Of a DNA stretch of 64,000 nt, positions 15,627 to 25,053 are shown in pieces. The position numbers and the translations under genes were made by a program. Numbering within the stretch: position 1 is the stretch's first letter; each line of letters opens with the position of its first letter. The notes below the pieces were generated by a model that saw only the letters and a program-made list of their open reading frames with translations, did not search any database and had not been told where the DNA came from. This stretch comes from Kineosporia babensis (GTDB lineage: Bacteria > Actinomycetota > Actinomycetes > Actinomycetales > Kineosporiaceae): NCBI RefSeq assembly GCF_021129305.1, contig NZ_JAJOMB010000022.1:1-64000 (forward strand). Reading direction: 5' to 3'.

Positions 15627-18600
15627 TCAGACAATGCTCCGCAGCGAGCGCAGCACCACCGACAGCGCCGCCACGTCCGCCGCCGGCAGCCGGATCACTT
15701 CCTCCAGGGTCGAGCGCACCCGGACCAGCCGGTCGCCGTTGGCCTGCTCGAACTGCGCGATCCGGTCGGCCGGCGCACCGGGTTCCGTCCGGGTCAGCAC
15801 CGCCACGGTGAGCGACTCCAGCGCGGCGTACAGGTCCGCCCGCAGCGCCGCCCGGGCCTGCAACTGCCAGTGGTCGCTGCGGGGCAGGCCGGAGATGCGC
15901 CGCAGCAGGCTCTGCCCGGCGTAGCGCTCCGAGAGGGTCAGGTAGACCCGGGCCACCTCGGCCGGGTCGGCTCCCACCTGGTTCGCGATCTGGGTGATGT
16001 CAAGCAGCATGTAGCGGGTCAGCAGGCCGGCCGCCTGCCGGGCCAGCGGCTCAGGTACCCCGCTGCGCTTGCGTTCCTCGATCTCGGCCACCAGCACCGT
16101 GCGCTGTTCCGGGCCGACCAGTTCGGGGATCTGCGGGGCCAGCTCGGCGATCACCGGGCCGAACCGCGCCACCTGCTCGGCGATGTCGATGGTCCCCGGC
16201 ACCGCCTGGAGGAACCAGCGCACGGCCCGGTCCAGCAGCCGCCGGAAACCCAGGTAGAGAGAGGCCTGGTCGTGGGTGGAGAGGAGGCCGTCCAGGGCCT
16301 CCACCGAGCGGGCGAAGGCCTCGAACCCGAAGACCTCCCGGGCCACGATGTAGGCGCGGGCGATCTGCTCCGGGTCGGCGCCGGTCTCCTCCTGGCAGCG
16401 GAAGGCGAAGGTGATGCCGCCGCGGTTGACCATGTCGTTGACCAGGCACGTGGTGACGATCTGCCGGCGCAGCGGGTGGGCGGCCAGGGCGTCGGCGTAG
16501 TTCTTGCCGATCTGCGGCGGGAAGTAGCCGACCAGCACCCGGTCGAGCCAGGGGTCGTCAGGCAACGCCGTGTCGACGATGTCCTCGGTGAGGGTGAGCT
16601 TGGCGTAGGCCACCAGCACGGAGAACTCCGGCGAGCTGAGTCCCATCTCGGCCGCGGCCCGCTCGGCCAGGCCGGCGTCGTCCGGCAGGAACTCCAGCGC
16701 CCGGTCCAGCGCGCCCCGGGCTTCCAGCGCCTGGATGAAGCGCTGGTGCACCTGCAGCATGCCGCGCGACTGGCGGCGGGCGTTGCCGAGCAGCACGTTC
16801 TGCTCGTAGTTGTCGCGCAGCACCAGACGGGCCACGTCGTCGGTCATCGAGGCCAGCAGTTCGGTGCGTTCACCTGCGTCCAGGCGCCCGGCCACCACCA
16901 GGGCGTCGAGCAGGATCTTGATGTTGACCTCGTGGTCGGAGCAGTCCACGCCGGCCGAGTTGTCGATGGCGTCGGTGTTCACCCGCACCCCGCACAGCGC
17001 GGCCTCCACCCGGCCGAGCTGGGTCAGGCCGAGGTTGCCGCCCTCACCGACCACCCGGGCCCGCAGCTGCCGGCCGTCGATCCGGATGGCGTCGTTGGCC
17101 TTGTCCCCGACCTCGCCGTGGCTCTCCTTCGAGGCCTTGACGTAGGTGCCGATGCCGCCGTTCCAGAGCAGGTCGACGGGGGCGGCCAGGATGGCCTTCA
17201 TCAGTTCGTTCGGGGGCATCGCGGTGCGGTCGGCGGGGATGCCCAGACGCTGCGCGACCTGGGGGGTGATCGGCACCGACTTCGCGCTGCGGGGGAAGAC
17301 ACCGCCCCCTTCGCTGATCAGGCCGGTGTCGTAGTCGGCCCAGCTGGAGCGAGGCAGCCGGAACATCCGCGAGCGCTCGGTGTAGGAGGTGTCCGGATCC
17401 GGGTCCGGGTCGAGGAAGATGTGCCGGTGGTCGAAGGCGGCCACCAGTTGCAGGGCCTTCGACAGCAGCATGCCGTTGCCGAACACGTCGCCGCTCATGT
17501 CCCCGACACCGACCACGCTGGTCCGCATCGTGGCGACGTCGTGGCCGAGCTCGCGGAAGTGCCGGTCGACGCTCTCCCAGGCTCCCCGGGCGGTGATGCC
17601 CATGACCTTGTGGTCGTATCCGACCGAGCCGCCGGAGGCGAACGCGTCGCCCAGCCAGAACCCGTAGCCGGCGGCCACCTCGTTGGCCAGGTCGGAGAAC
17701 GCCGCGGTGCCCTTGTCCGCCGCAACGACCAGATAGCTGTCGTCGCCGTCGTGCCGGAACACCCGGGGCGGCGGCACGATCCGCTGACTGCCGTCCTCCT
17801 GGACCACCCGGTTGTCGGTGACGTCGAGCAGCGAGCCGATGAAGCTGCGGTAGCAGGCGATGCCCTCGGCGAGCCACGCGTCCCGGTCCACGGCCGGGTC
17901 GGGCAGCCGCTTGGCCACGAAACCGCCCTTGGCGCCGGTGGGCACGATCACCGCGTTCTTCACCATCTGTGCCTTGACCAGGCCGAGGATCTCGGTGCGG
18001 AAGTCCTCCCGCCGGTCGCTCCAGCGCAGGCCGCCGCGGGCGACGGCGCCGAACCGCAGGTGCACGCCTTCCACCCAGGGCGAGTACACGAAGATCTCGT
18101 GCGCCGGGCGGGGGGCCGGCAGTTCCGGCACCGCGTGCGGGTCGAGCTTGAAGGCCAGCGAGCGGCGGATCCCGGTGGCCGGCTGGGCGTCGTCCTCGAA
18201 CAGGTAGCGGTTGGTGCGGGTGGTGGCCTGGACCAGGGCCAGGAAGGAGCGCAGGATGCGGTCCTGGTCGAGGCTGGAGACCTCGTCGAGCGCGGCCGAG
18301 ATCTTCGAGACCAGGGCGACCGACTCGGTGTGGCGGCCCTCGGTGTCCAGGCCGGAGGCGTTCTGGCCGCCGAACCGGTCCGGGTCGAAACGGGTTTCGA
18401 ACAGGTCGGTCAGCAGGACGGCGATCTGCGGGTTGGAGACCAGGCAGTCGCCGATGTAGTCCTGGCCGAACGTCGAGCCGGTCTGGCGCAGGTAGCGGGC
18501 GTAACCGCGCAGCACCGAGACCTGCCGCCAGTCCAGGCCGGCCACCAGCACGAGGCGTTCGAAGCCGTCGCTCTCGGCGTCGCCCCACCAGGCCGACTCG

Positions 18601-20609
18601 AACGCCTCGCAGAACAGCCGGTGCAGCCGCTCGTGCGTGGCCAGGCTGCCGGTCACCTGGGGCTGGGCCCCGCGCAGACCGAAGTCGTAGATGTAGCCCT
18701 GGCGGCCGGAGGCCGAGCTGAACGCGTAGGGCCGCTCGTCCACCACCTCCACCCCGAGGTTGGTCAGGTAGGGCAGCACCGCCGACAGAGACAGCGGCTC
18801 CCGGCGGTAGAGAACGAACCGGTGTTCGCCCGGGGCCGCGCCTTCCGGCTCGTAGAGCTTCATCCCGAGCACTGCGGCCCGGTCGTCGGCCGCGTCCATC
18901 CCGTCCAGCCGGCACAGGTCCGCGACCGCGGTCTCCGGCTCGACGTCCACCCGGTAGGCCTGGCCGATGCCGGAGCCCCACTCACGCACCAGCCGGGCGC
19001 CGTCGGCGTCACCCACCTGCTGCGCGGCGGCCTCGGCGAAGTCGTCGTCCCAGCTGCGGGTCAGCCGGACCAGCTGCTCCTCGAGCGCGGGCAGATCCAG
19101 ATCGGGCACGGCCGCGCCGGGCTCCACCCGGACCACGAAGTGCAGCCGGGCCAGGACCGATTCGGTGACCCGGGCGGTGTAGTCGGCGGTCCGGGCCCCG
19201 ATCGCCTCCCGCAGGACTCGCTCGATCGCCAGCCGGACCGACGTGACGTAGCGGTCCCGGGGCAGGAAGACCAGGCAGGAGACGTAACGGCCGTAGTCCT
19301 CCACCCGCAGGAAAAGCCGGGTGCGCCGGCGTTCCTGCAGCTGCATCACGGTCATCGTGATCCACGCGAGCATCTCGGCGTGGATCTCGAACAGCTCGTC
19401 GCGGGGGTAGACCTGGAGGATCTCCAGCAGGTCCTTGCCGGAGTGGCTGTCCGGGGAGAACCCGCCCGCCGAGAGCACCGCCTCGGCCTTGCGGCGGATC
19501 ACCGGCACGTCCCGGACGTCGGCGGTGTAAGCGGTGGAGGCGTACAGGCCGAGGAATCGGCGTTCCCCGGTGACCCGGCCGTTCTCGTCGAACGTCTTCA
19601 CCCCGATGTAGTCGAGGTAACCGGGCCGGTGCACGGTGGAGCGGGAGTTCGCCTTGGTCAGCACCAGGAGCGTCGGCTCCTTGGCCTTGACCTGGGCCTG
19701 CGGGGTGAGTGCGCGGGCGCCCCGGGCGTCCTGGTCGTGCCGCAGCACACCCAGCCCGGTGCCGGTGCGGGCGATCAGCAGGTCCTCGCCGTCGCGCTCG
19801 ATCAGGTCGTACTCGCGGTAGCCGATGAAGGTGAAGTGGCCTGCGGCCAGCCAGCGCAGCAGCTCCGCGCCCTCCTCCGCCTCGGCCCGGGCCGGGCCGA
19901 CGGGCGGCGTGTGCTGCAGGTCGTCGGCGATCCGGTCGGCGGTGGCCCGCATCTTGGGCCAGTCCTCGACCGCGACCCGCACGTCGTCCAGCACCCGGCG
20001 CAGGCCCTGCTCCATCGCGGCGACACGCTGCGGATCCGTCTCCCGGCCCACCTCGACGTGGATCCACGACTCGGGCTGGGCGTCGCGCGGCAGCGACTGG
20101 CCACCGGCACCGGCCGAACGCGAGGCGGCCAGGTGCGGTTCCACCCGCAGGATCTCGAGGATCGCGCCGGTGACGTCGCGTCGCACCACGAACTGCGGGT
20201 GGATCGTCATCTGCAGCTCGCAACCGAGCCGGGCGAGTTCGGCGTTCACCGAGTCGACCAGGAAGGGCATGTCCTCGACGACGATCTCGATCACCGTGTT
20301 GCCGCACGACCAGCCGTGCGTCTCCTCGGTGGGAGTGAACACCCGGACCAGCGCGGTGCCCTGAGGCCGGAGCGCAGCCAGCTCGCGGTGCGAGAACGCC
20401 AGCCCGGCCAGATCGAGAGCGGACCGCTCACGCAGGTCGTCGAGAGCGACGTTGCGGAAGTAGCGGTGCAGGAACTCACCCGGGTCCGGTTGTGGCCGGC
20501 CTGGTGGCTCCTGGGCGGTGATCTCCCGCCCGGCCCGCTGGGCGCCTGCGAGCAGCGCCTCCCTGTCCCCTTCCGTCGTCGGCAACGTCAAAGGACCACC
20601 CGACATCAC
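15627..20609 (-). CDS. gdh: Large NAD-specific glutamate dehydrogenase (about 180 kDa)
   Basis: 1660 aa, the size of the L_180 class of NAD-dependent glutamate dehydrogenases, which convert glutamate to 2-oxoglutarate and ammonium. The family layout is an N-terminal ACT-like regulatory region (LVDSVNAELARLGCELQMTI), a long middle part, a catalytic dehydrogenase core with GGLRWSDRREDFRTEILGLV, KGGFVAKRLPDP and VVGVGDMSGDVFGNGMLLSK, and a helical C-terminal extension. The M. tuberculosis homologue is controlled by GarA; no garA-like gene is seen here. The start is GTG 20609 or the adjoining ATG 20606. The gene stands alone between terminators. Confidence 0.95.
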   Translation of the reverse strand: MMSGGPLTLPTTEGDREALLAGAQRAGREITAQEPPGRPQPDPGEFLHRYFRNVALDDLRERSALDLAGLAFSHRELAALRPQGTALVRVFTPTEETHGWSCGNTVIEIVVEDMPFLVDSVNAELARLGCELQMTIHPQFVVRRDVTGAILEILRVEPHLAASRSAGAGGQSLPRDAQPESWIHVEVGRETDPQRVAAMEQGLRRVLDDVRVAVEDWPKMRATADRIADDLQHTPPVGPARAEAEEGAELLRWLAAGHFTFIGYREYDLIERDGEDLLIARTGTGLGVLRHDQDARGARALTPQAQVKAKEPTLLVLTKANSRSTVHRPGYLDYIGVKTFDENGRVTGERRFLGLYASTAYTADVRDVPVIRRKAEAVLSAGGFSPDSHSGKDLLEILQVYPRDELFEIHAEMLAWITMTVMQLQERRRTRLFLRVEDYGRYVSCLVFLPRDRYVTSVRLAIERVLREAIGARTADYTARVTESVLARLHFVVRVEPGAAVPDLDLPALEEQLVRLTRSWDDDFAEAAAQQVGDADGARLVREWGSGIGQAYRVDVEPETAVADLCRLDGMDAADDRAAVLGMKLYEPEGAAPGEHRFVLYRREPLSLSAVLPYLTNLGVEVVDERPYAFSSASGRQGYIYDFGLRGAQPQVTGSLATHERLHRLFCEAFESAWWGDAESDGFERLVLVAGLDWRQVSVLRGYARYLRQTGSTFGQDYIGDCLVSNPQIAVLLTDLFETRFDPDRFGGQNASGLDTEGRHTESVALVSKISAALDEVSSLDQDRILRSFLALVQATTRTNRYLFEDDAQPATGIRRSLAFKLDPHAVPELPAPRPAHEIFVYSPWVEGVHLRFGAVARGGLRWSDRREDFRTEILGLVKAQMVKNAVIVPTGAKGGFVAKRLPDPAVDRDAWLAEGIACYRSFIGSLLDVTDNRVVQEDGSQRIVPPPRVFRHDGDDSYLVVAADKGTAAFSDLANEVAAGYGFWLGDAFASGGSVGYDHKVMGITARGAWESVDRHFRELGHDVATMRTSVVGVGDMSGDVFGNGMLLSKALQLVAAFDHRHIFLDPDPDPDTSYTERSRMFRLPRSSWADYDTGLISEGGGVFPRSAKSVPITPQVAQRLGIPADRTAMPPNELMKAILAAPVDLLWNGGIGTYVKASKESHGEVGDKANDAIRIDGRQLRARVVGEGGNLGLTQLGRVEAALCGVRVNTDAIDNSAGVDCSDHEVNIKILLDALVVAGRLDAGERTELLASMTDDVARLVLRDNYEQNVLLGNARRQSRGMLQVHQRFIQALEARGALDRALEFLPDDAGLAERAAAEMGLSSPEFSVLVAYAKLTLTEDIVDTALPDDPWLDRVLVGYFPPQIGKNYADALAAHPLRRQIVTTCLVNDMVNRGGITFAFRCQEETGADPEQIARAYIVAREVFGFEAFARSVEALDGLLSTHDQASLYLGFRRLLDRAVRWFLQAVPGTIDIAEQVARFGPVIAELAPQIPELVGPEQRTVLVAEIEERKRSGVPEPLARQAAGLLTRYMLLDITQIANQVGADPAEVARVYLTLSERYAGQSLLRRISGLPRSDHWQLQARAALRADLYAALESLTVAVLTRTEPGAPADRIAQFEQANGDRLVRVRSTLEEVIRLPAADVAALSVVLRSLRSIV

Positions 20610-20791
20610 GCGGCACCCCAGAACATGTGAGAGAGAACGCTGTGCACGGCGGCACGCTCCTGGCGCGGCCTCCGACCCGTGACCCTACCCTTGCCTGCGA
20701 CGGCGACCAGCCGACAACGCGGTCCGGTCGTCCGAGGAGTCTTGTCGATTCGATCGGGCCATCATCTGTATGAGCCGAAAGGGTGTCATCC

Positions 20792-21292
20792 GTGCGCGTG
20801 ACCGCTGACATGCATTACCGAGCCGACCCAGCCAGCGTTTTCGCCATGCTCACGGACCAGGCGTTCCAGGAGCGCAAGGTGGGGACCATCTCCAAGGGCG
20901 CGTGGGACGTCCGGGTGCAGCAGGAAGGCGAGTCCGCGGTGATCGTCAGCCACCGGACGCTGCCGCCGGAAGTCGTCCCGGATGCGTTCCGGGCGATGAT
21001 CAGCACGAGCATCACGATCACGCAGACCGAGAAGTGGGGCCCGGCCGCCCCCGACGGCAGCCGCAACGGCAGCATCGACGTCGAACTGAGCGGCGTGCCG
21101 GTCCGGCTGACGGGCACGCTCACGCTTGCCCCGGCACCCGACGGTGGGTGCGTCGAGCAGGTCGTGGGCGAACTGAAGGCCAAGATCCCGCTGTTCGGGA
21201 GCAAGGTGGAGAAGGCGGCCGAACCTGCGGTCCGGGCCGCGATCGACGCCGAGGGGCGCATCGGCGCCCAGTGGCTGGCCGAGCGTTCCTGA
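20792..21292 (+). CDS. DUF2505 family protein (SRPBCC-like)
   Basis: 166 aa from GTG 20792, with AAAGGG about 9 nt upstream; the in-frame GTG at 20783 directly follows that sequence and is less likely. The protein begins VRVTADMHYRADPASVFAML and contains VPVRLTGTLTLAPAPDGGCV, the beta-rich pattern of the actinobacterial DUF2505 family, related to START/SRPBCC ligand-binding folds. No membrane segment or catalytic motif is visible. Divergent from the glutamate dehydrogenase gene. Function unknown. Confidence 0.8.
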   Translation: MRVTADMHYRADPASVFAMLTDQAFQERKVGTISKGAWDVRVQQEGESAVIVSHRTLPPEVVPDAFRAMISTSITITQTEKWGPAAPDGSRNGSIDVELSGVPVRLTGTLTLAPAPDGGCVEQVVGELKAKIPLFGSKVEKAAEPAVRAAIDAEGRIGAQWLAERS

Positions 21293-21306
21293 CCGGCATC
21301 GTTGTT

Positions 21307-21342
21307 CGGCCCGTCGGCGGCTCACCGCCGGCTGACGGGCCG
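21307..21342. terminator. Bidirectional terminator between convergent genes
   Basis: CGGCCCGTC (21307-21315) pairs with GACGGGCCG (21334-21342), and an inner GGCGG/CCGCC hairpin sits in the loop. It lies 15 nt after the DUF2505 gene and 15 nt after the convergent gene at 21358. Confidence 0.7.
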
Positions 21343-21357
21343 CACACCGATCAGCGA

Positions 21358-21864
21358 TCAGTCGGAGATCAGGTCGTCGATCTCGCTGATGTCGTACCAG
21401 AGCAGGTCACAGGCGTTGGCCTCCTCGAGGAGGAACTGCGCGTCCTCGTCACCGGCGTCAGCCGCGTTCAGCGCCGCGATCGCGGCGAGCATGATGTCCT
21501 CCGCCTCGGGTTCGTCCACGTGCAGGCTGACGACCTCGGACAACGGCACCTCGACCTCGAGCGTGACCGAGGACCGGAACGGGCCTTCCGGTCGCACGGC
21601 CTGGGCCGGGACGTCCAGCGCGAGCACGACCCGGCGCGGGAAGCGCGGGTCCTCGGCCAGCATCCGCAGCGATGCCTCGCCGGCCTCGGTGAGCGCGGCG
21701 AACTCCAGGCTCTCGACGTCGTCGTCGGTGTACCACTCGCGGATCGCCGCGGTCACGGCGTGCGCGGGCAGGGGCGCAGAGTCGGCCGCGTCCGGGTTGA
21801 GCACCCCACGTTTCGCCATCTGCGCCAGAACAGTCAGCGTGGTCGGGACGTACACCCTCGTCAT
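21358..21864 (-). CDS. DUF6912-like conserved actinobacterial protein
   Basis: 168 aa, acidic, soluble. It starts MTRVYVPTTLTVLAQMAKRG and contains ALTEAGEASLRML and RRVVLALDVPAQAV; the C-terminal part is rich in Asp/Glu. This pattern fits the DUF6912 family known from many actinobacteria, function unknown. Last gene of the minus-strand series that begins with the CpaB-like gene, 15 nt downstream of the patatin gene. The family name is from memory of the sequence pattern. Confidence 0.65.
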   Translation of the reverse strand: MTRVYVPTTLTVLAQMAKRGVLNPDAADSAPLPAHAVTAAIREWYTDDDVESLEFAALTEAGEASLRMLAEDPRFPRRVVLALDVPAQAVRPEGPFRSSVTLEVEVPLSEVVSLHVDEPEAEDIMLAAIAALNAADAGDEDAQFLLEEANACDLLWYDISEIDDLISD

Positions 21865-21879
21865 TGGTCCACTTTCGTC

Positions 21880-22980
21880 TCACTCGTCCGGCGGGACGGC
21901 CGGTTCGCCGAGCGCCATCCGAGCGGACCGGATGGCGCTGCTCAACACCAGTCTCCTCCGGGACGGAGCCATCAGGTTGTGCCCGATCAGCCGCAGGTCA
22001 TCGGGGCCCGGACCCAGAACCGTAACCGTCGCGCCGGCCCGCTGCACCAGCCGGGCCTCGTTGAGCACCCGGCGGGTGCTCAGCACCCGGATCCGGCGCT
22101 CGGTCCGCGCGCGCCAGTCACCGGGCTCGTCGTAGACCGCGGAGAACATCGGGGCCAGCACGAAGACCTCGTCCAGACCGGCCCCGGCGGCCAGATCGGC
22201 GTTGCTGTTGGACCACATTCCGCCGTCCACGTACCGGCGCCCGAGCAGGTCGACCGGCTCGAACCAGCCGGGAATCGCGCAGGAGGCCAGGACCGCGTCG
22301 GACAGGCCCACGGCCGGAGCCCCCGGCGCACCGAACTGCACGCGATTCCCGCTGTCGTAGTCGAGAGCCACCGCCCGGTACCGGTCGTCCGGCAGCCATT
22401 CACCCGGCGGGACCGCTGCCTCGACCAGCGCCCGGACCCCGCTCATCCGCTGCCGGCCGATCGGGGCCAGGCCGGCCAGCACGGTGATGAAGGGCAGCTC
22501 GTGCAGGGTCTTGCGGTGGGTACGGAGCATGGGGACGCCACCTGGCCGTAGCTTCGGCATCGACGGCGCGGACCGGCCCACCGGCCGGTCCGGATCGAAG
22601 AAGTGCTGGATCCGCCGACCGAAGGGGGGGGTGTCACCGCCCAGCTGCTGTTTGCGCTGCTCAGCGACGGAAATACCGGCGGCCAGCAAGGCCCCGATCA
22701 CCGATCCCGCCGAGGTTCCGATGATGAGGTCGGCGTCGCGGGCGTCCAGACCCCGATGTTCCTCCAACGCGGTCAGGGCCCCGATCAACCAGGCGGATCC
22801 GAGGACGCCACCACCGCCGAGAACGATCCCCCAGCGCCCGCCCGACGCGATCGGGCGCGCGCCAGGCGCCGGCAACCGCAGGGTGAGATGCAGATGTGCG
22901 GGATCGATCCTGATACCGGTGGCCCGCCGGGCAGCCTGTACCGCGAAAGGCGCTCGGCGTCGTCGCGGCCGCGCCTTCAT
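21880..22980 (-). CDS. Patatin-like phospholipase family protein
   Basis: 366 aa from ATG 22980 with a GGGAGGTG ribosome-binding site. Patatin motifs are complete: oxyanion hole GGGGVLGSAWL, nucleophile elbow GTSAG, and the catalytic Asp in YVDGGMWSNSNADLA, so a serine-aspartate dyad acyl hydrolase acting on lipids is expected. The first 20 residues are Arg-rich and no signal peptide is evident, so a cytoplasmic or membrane-associated place is likely. It follows the HAD gene by 49 nt. The link with the pilus genes upstream may be only co-transcription. Confidence 0.88.
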   Translation of the reverse strand: MKARPRRRRAPFAVQAARRATGIRIDPAHLHLTLRLPAPGARPIASGGRWGIVLGGGGVLGSAWLIGALTALEEHRGLDARDADLIIGTSAGSVIGALLAAGISVAEQRKQQLGGDTPPFGRRIQHFFDPDRPVGRSAPSMPKLRPGGVPMLRTHRKTLHELPFITVLAGLAPIGRQRMSGVRALVEAAVPPGEWLPDDRYRAVALDYDSGNRVQFGAPGAPAVGLSDAVLASCAIPGWFEPVDLLGRRYVDGGMWSNSNADLAAGAGLDEVFVLAPMFSAVYDEPGDWRARTERRIRVLSTRRVLNEARLVQRAGATVTVLGPGPDDLRLIGHNLMAPSRRRLVLSSAIRSARMALGEPAVPPDE

Positions 22981-23029
22981 CGGCACCTCCCGGACGGATG
23001 CGAAACCACATTCTCGCGTCCGCCGGTGC

Positions 23030-23704
23030 TCAGCGCAGATCGAGGCCGAACAGGATCTCGAGTTCGTCCACGGCGTCCTGGTAAGAGGTGAAGTGGACAC
23101 CGATCAGGCCGGTCTGCGCGGCCCCGACGATGTTGGCCCGTAGGTCGTCGACGAACACGCACTGCTGCGGGGCCAGATCCAGGAGCCGACAGGTGTGCCG
23201 GAAGATTTCCGGTTCGGGCTTGCGCAGGCCGACCCGGCCTGAGATCACCACCTCGTCGAAAGCCCCGATCCACAGGTGCTCGGGGTAGTGCTCGCCCCAG
23301 GAGTTCGACAGCAGAGCGGTCCGCAGCCCGGCTTTGCGGGCCCGGCGCAGCAACCCGACCATGTCCTCGGACAGGGCCTGCAGACCCTCGAGCATCCGGG
23401 TCAGCAGGCCGTCGGCCTCGACCGGTGTCCCCTGGGCCCGGAATCGTTCCGCCACCACCTGCTCGAAGGCAGCCGGATCCAGCTCTCCCCGCTCGAGGGA
23501 GTGGATCGGTGAGTCGCTCTCATCGACCAGGTTCTTCATCACCGAGGCGTAGGTGTCCATCCCGATGCCCTCGGCCGCGGCCCAGCGGGTGACCGCCTCG
23601 TCCAGAGGAGCCGTGAGCACGCCACCCCAGTCAACGATCAGGCCCCGCAGTTCACCGCTCGTCTCCATCCGGGCATCGTAGAAGCCGGGCTCCGGCGAAC
23701 TCAC
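23030..23704 (-). CDS. HAD-superfamily hydrolase
   Basis: 224 aa. Motif I is GLIVDWGGVL, where the usual DxD second Asp is Gly, as in the DxGG subgroup of HAD phosphatases; motif II is ALLSNSWGE; motif III KPEPEIFRHTC; motif IV FVDDLRANIVGA. A phosphatase or dehalogenase-like activity on a small substrate is expected but the substrate cannot be told. GTG 23704 overlaps the stop of the CpaE-like gene (GTGA); ATG 23668 is a second option without a ribosome-binding site. Confidence 0.85.
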   Translation of the reverse strand: MSSPEPGFYDARMETSGELRGLIVDWGGVLTAPLDEAVTRWAAAEGIGMDTYASVMKNLVDESDSPIHSLERGELDPAAFEQVVAERFRAQGTPVEADGLLTRMLEGLQALSEDMVGLLRRARKAGLRTALLSNSWGEHYPEHLWIGAFDEVVISGRVGLRKPEPEIFRHTCRLLDLAPQQCVFVDDLRANIVGAAQTGLIGVHFTSYQDAVDELEILFGLDLR

Positions 23705-25053
23705 GCGCTGCGCCGCGACCAGCGCGAGCGCCGACGGGGACGAGTTCCGGCGGAGGGAACCGGGCCGAACTCTTTGACCAGCGCCGCAGCCAGCGACTCG
23801 AAAGGACGGCAGGCCACTGACCCCGGAGCATGCTCGGTCAGCGACTTGCCCTGCAGCATGGCCGCGTCCAGGGCCGAGCGGTCGTCCGGGACCAGCACGA
23901 CCTCGGCAACCCCGGCATAGCGGTGCAGCGCCTCCGTGATCAGCTGGCCAGCTCGCGGACCGACCGCGGTGTCCCGGACCCGGGTGACCACCACCCGCAC
24001 GTCCGGGCCGACCACGTCCTTGACCTCGGGCAGACCGGCGATCAGGCGTTGCAGGGCGATCGGCTCGGCCGAGCCGACGGCCAGCACCACGTCCGCGGCG
24101 GTCAGCGCGCTCAGGGTGGCCGCATGACGACGCGGGGATGCCGTGTCGAACATCAGCTCCTCGTCGGCCTCCAGACCGAACCCTGCATCGATCACCGTCC
24201 AGGCCGCCAGGGTGCGGGCCTTCTCCCAGACCACTTCGAGGGCCGAGGCCCGCAACTCGGGCCAGCGCCGGGACTGCGGCAACCCGGTCAGCACCCGTAG
24301 TCCGGGTCCTACCGGTGGAGCCAGCTCGGCCAGCTTGTCCAGGTCCAGAGCACCCTGGTTCGCGGCCCGGGCCGCCGCCGCGACACCGGCCGACTCGTCG
24401 AGCAGACCGAGTGTCTGCGCCACGCTGGCGCCGTGAGTGTCCGCATCCACCAGGAGCGTCTTCTGCCCGGCGGCGGCGAGTTGTGATGCCAGCGTGACGG
24501 CCACCGTGGTGCGGCCCGGAGCACCGGCCGGACCCCAGACCGCGACTATCCGGCCGGGCGGCCGGGTATGCCTGACCCCGTCGGACCCGTCCGGGCCGGG
24601 CAGACCGGGCAAGGCCGTTGCCGGATCGCCCAGGCCGAGGTCGGTGGCCCCCACGGTTACCGCCGGATGGCCGAGGAGCTTCTGCTGGCCGGCGACTTCG
24701 GTGACTGCGTCGGCCACAGCCGCGGCGATCGTCTCGACCGGAGCATCGGCGGACAGCACCGGGTCCACCCCGAGCCGGGTCAGGCGCTCGGCGGCGTTCG
24801 CGTCGCCCGGAGCTGCCAGCCCGATCACGGCCAGACCGGTTAACTGCAGCCGGGTCACCGTGTCACGGTCCAGGCGCTGCAAATCGGCGGACAGGACAAC
24901 CGCGTGGGCCAGACCTGCCGAGGCGGCCGAGAGCAGGTCCAGCACATCGACGCAGCGACGGACCACCGTGACGTCGAACGGCGAACGTTCCAGACCGGAG
25001 ACCAGCGGGGCCTCGCGATCCCCGACGACAGCGGTGAGGACGGTGAGCGTCAC
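23701..25053 (-). CDS. CpaE/TadZ-like MinD-family ATPase
   Basis: 450 aa. An N-terminal receiver-like domain (about 1-120) is joined to a MinD/ParA-type ATPase domain. The nucleotide loop is atypical: GPAGAPGRTT at 174-183, lacking the signature lysine of ParA and with Arg in place of the P-loop Lys. LLVDADTHG follows near 200-208. CpaE/TadZ proteins localise the Tad machine at the pole or septum. It is co-translated with the CpaB-like gene (ATGA overlap), supporting a pilus role, but it lies about 18 kb from tadA. In M. tuberculosis a Soj/ParA-like gene (Rv3213c) occupies a comparable position (recalled synteny). Confidence 0.82.
   Translation of the reverse strand: MTLTVLTAVVGDREAPLVSGLERSPFDVTVVRRCVDVLDLLSAASAGLAHAVVLSADLQRLDRDTVTRLQLTGLAVIGLAAPGDANAAERLTRLGVDPVLSADAPVETIAAAVADAVTEVAGQQKLLGHPAVTVGATDLGLGDPATALPGLPGPDGSDGVRHTRPPGRIVAVWGPAGAPGRTTVAVTLASQLAAAGQKTLLVDADTHGASVAQTLGLLDESAGVAAAARAANQGALDLDKLAELAPPVGPGLRVLTGLPQSRRWPELRASALEVVWEKARTLAAWTVIDAGFGLEADEELMFDTASPRRHAATLSALTAADVVLAVGSAEPIALQRLIAGLPEVKDVVGPDVRVVVTRVRDTAVGPRAGQLITEALHRYAGVAEVVLVPDDRSALDAAMLQGKSLTEHAPGSVACRPFESLAAALVKEFGPVPSAGTRPRRRSRWSRRSA

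Noticed and set aside
15606-20630. Very long plus-strand open frame (over 1600 codons) antisense to glutamate dehydrogenase
   Set aside because: The minus-strand frame encodes a full-length conserved enzyme; the antisense frame is low-complexity and arises from GC-rich third positions.
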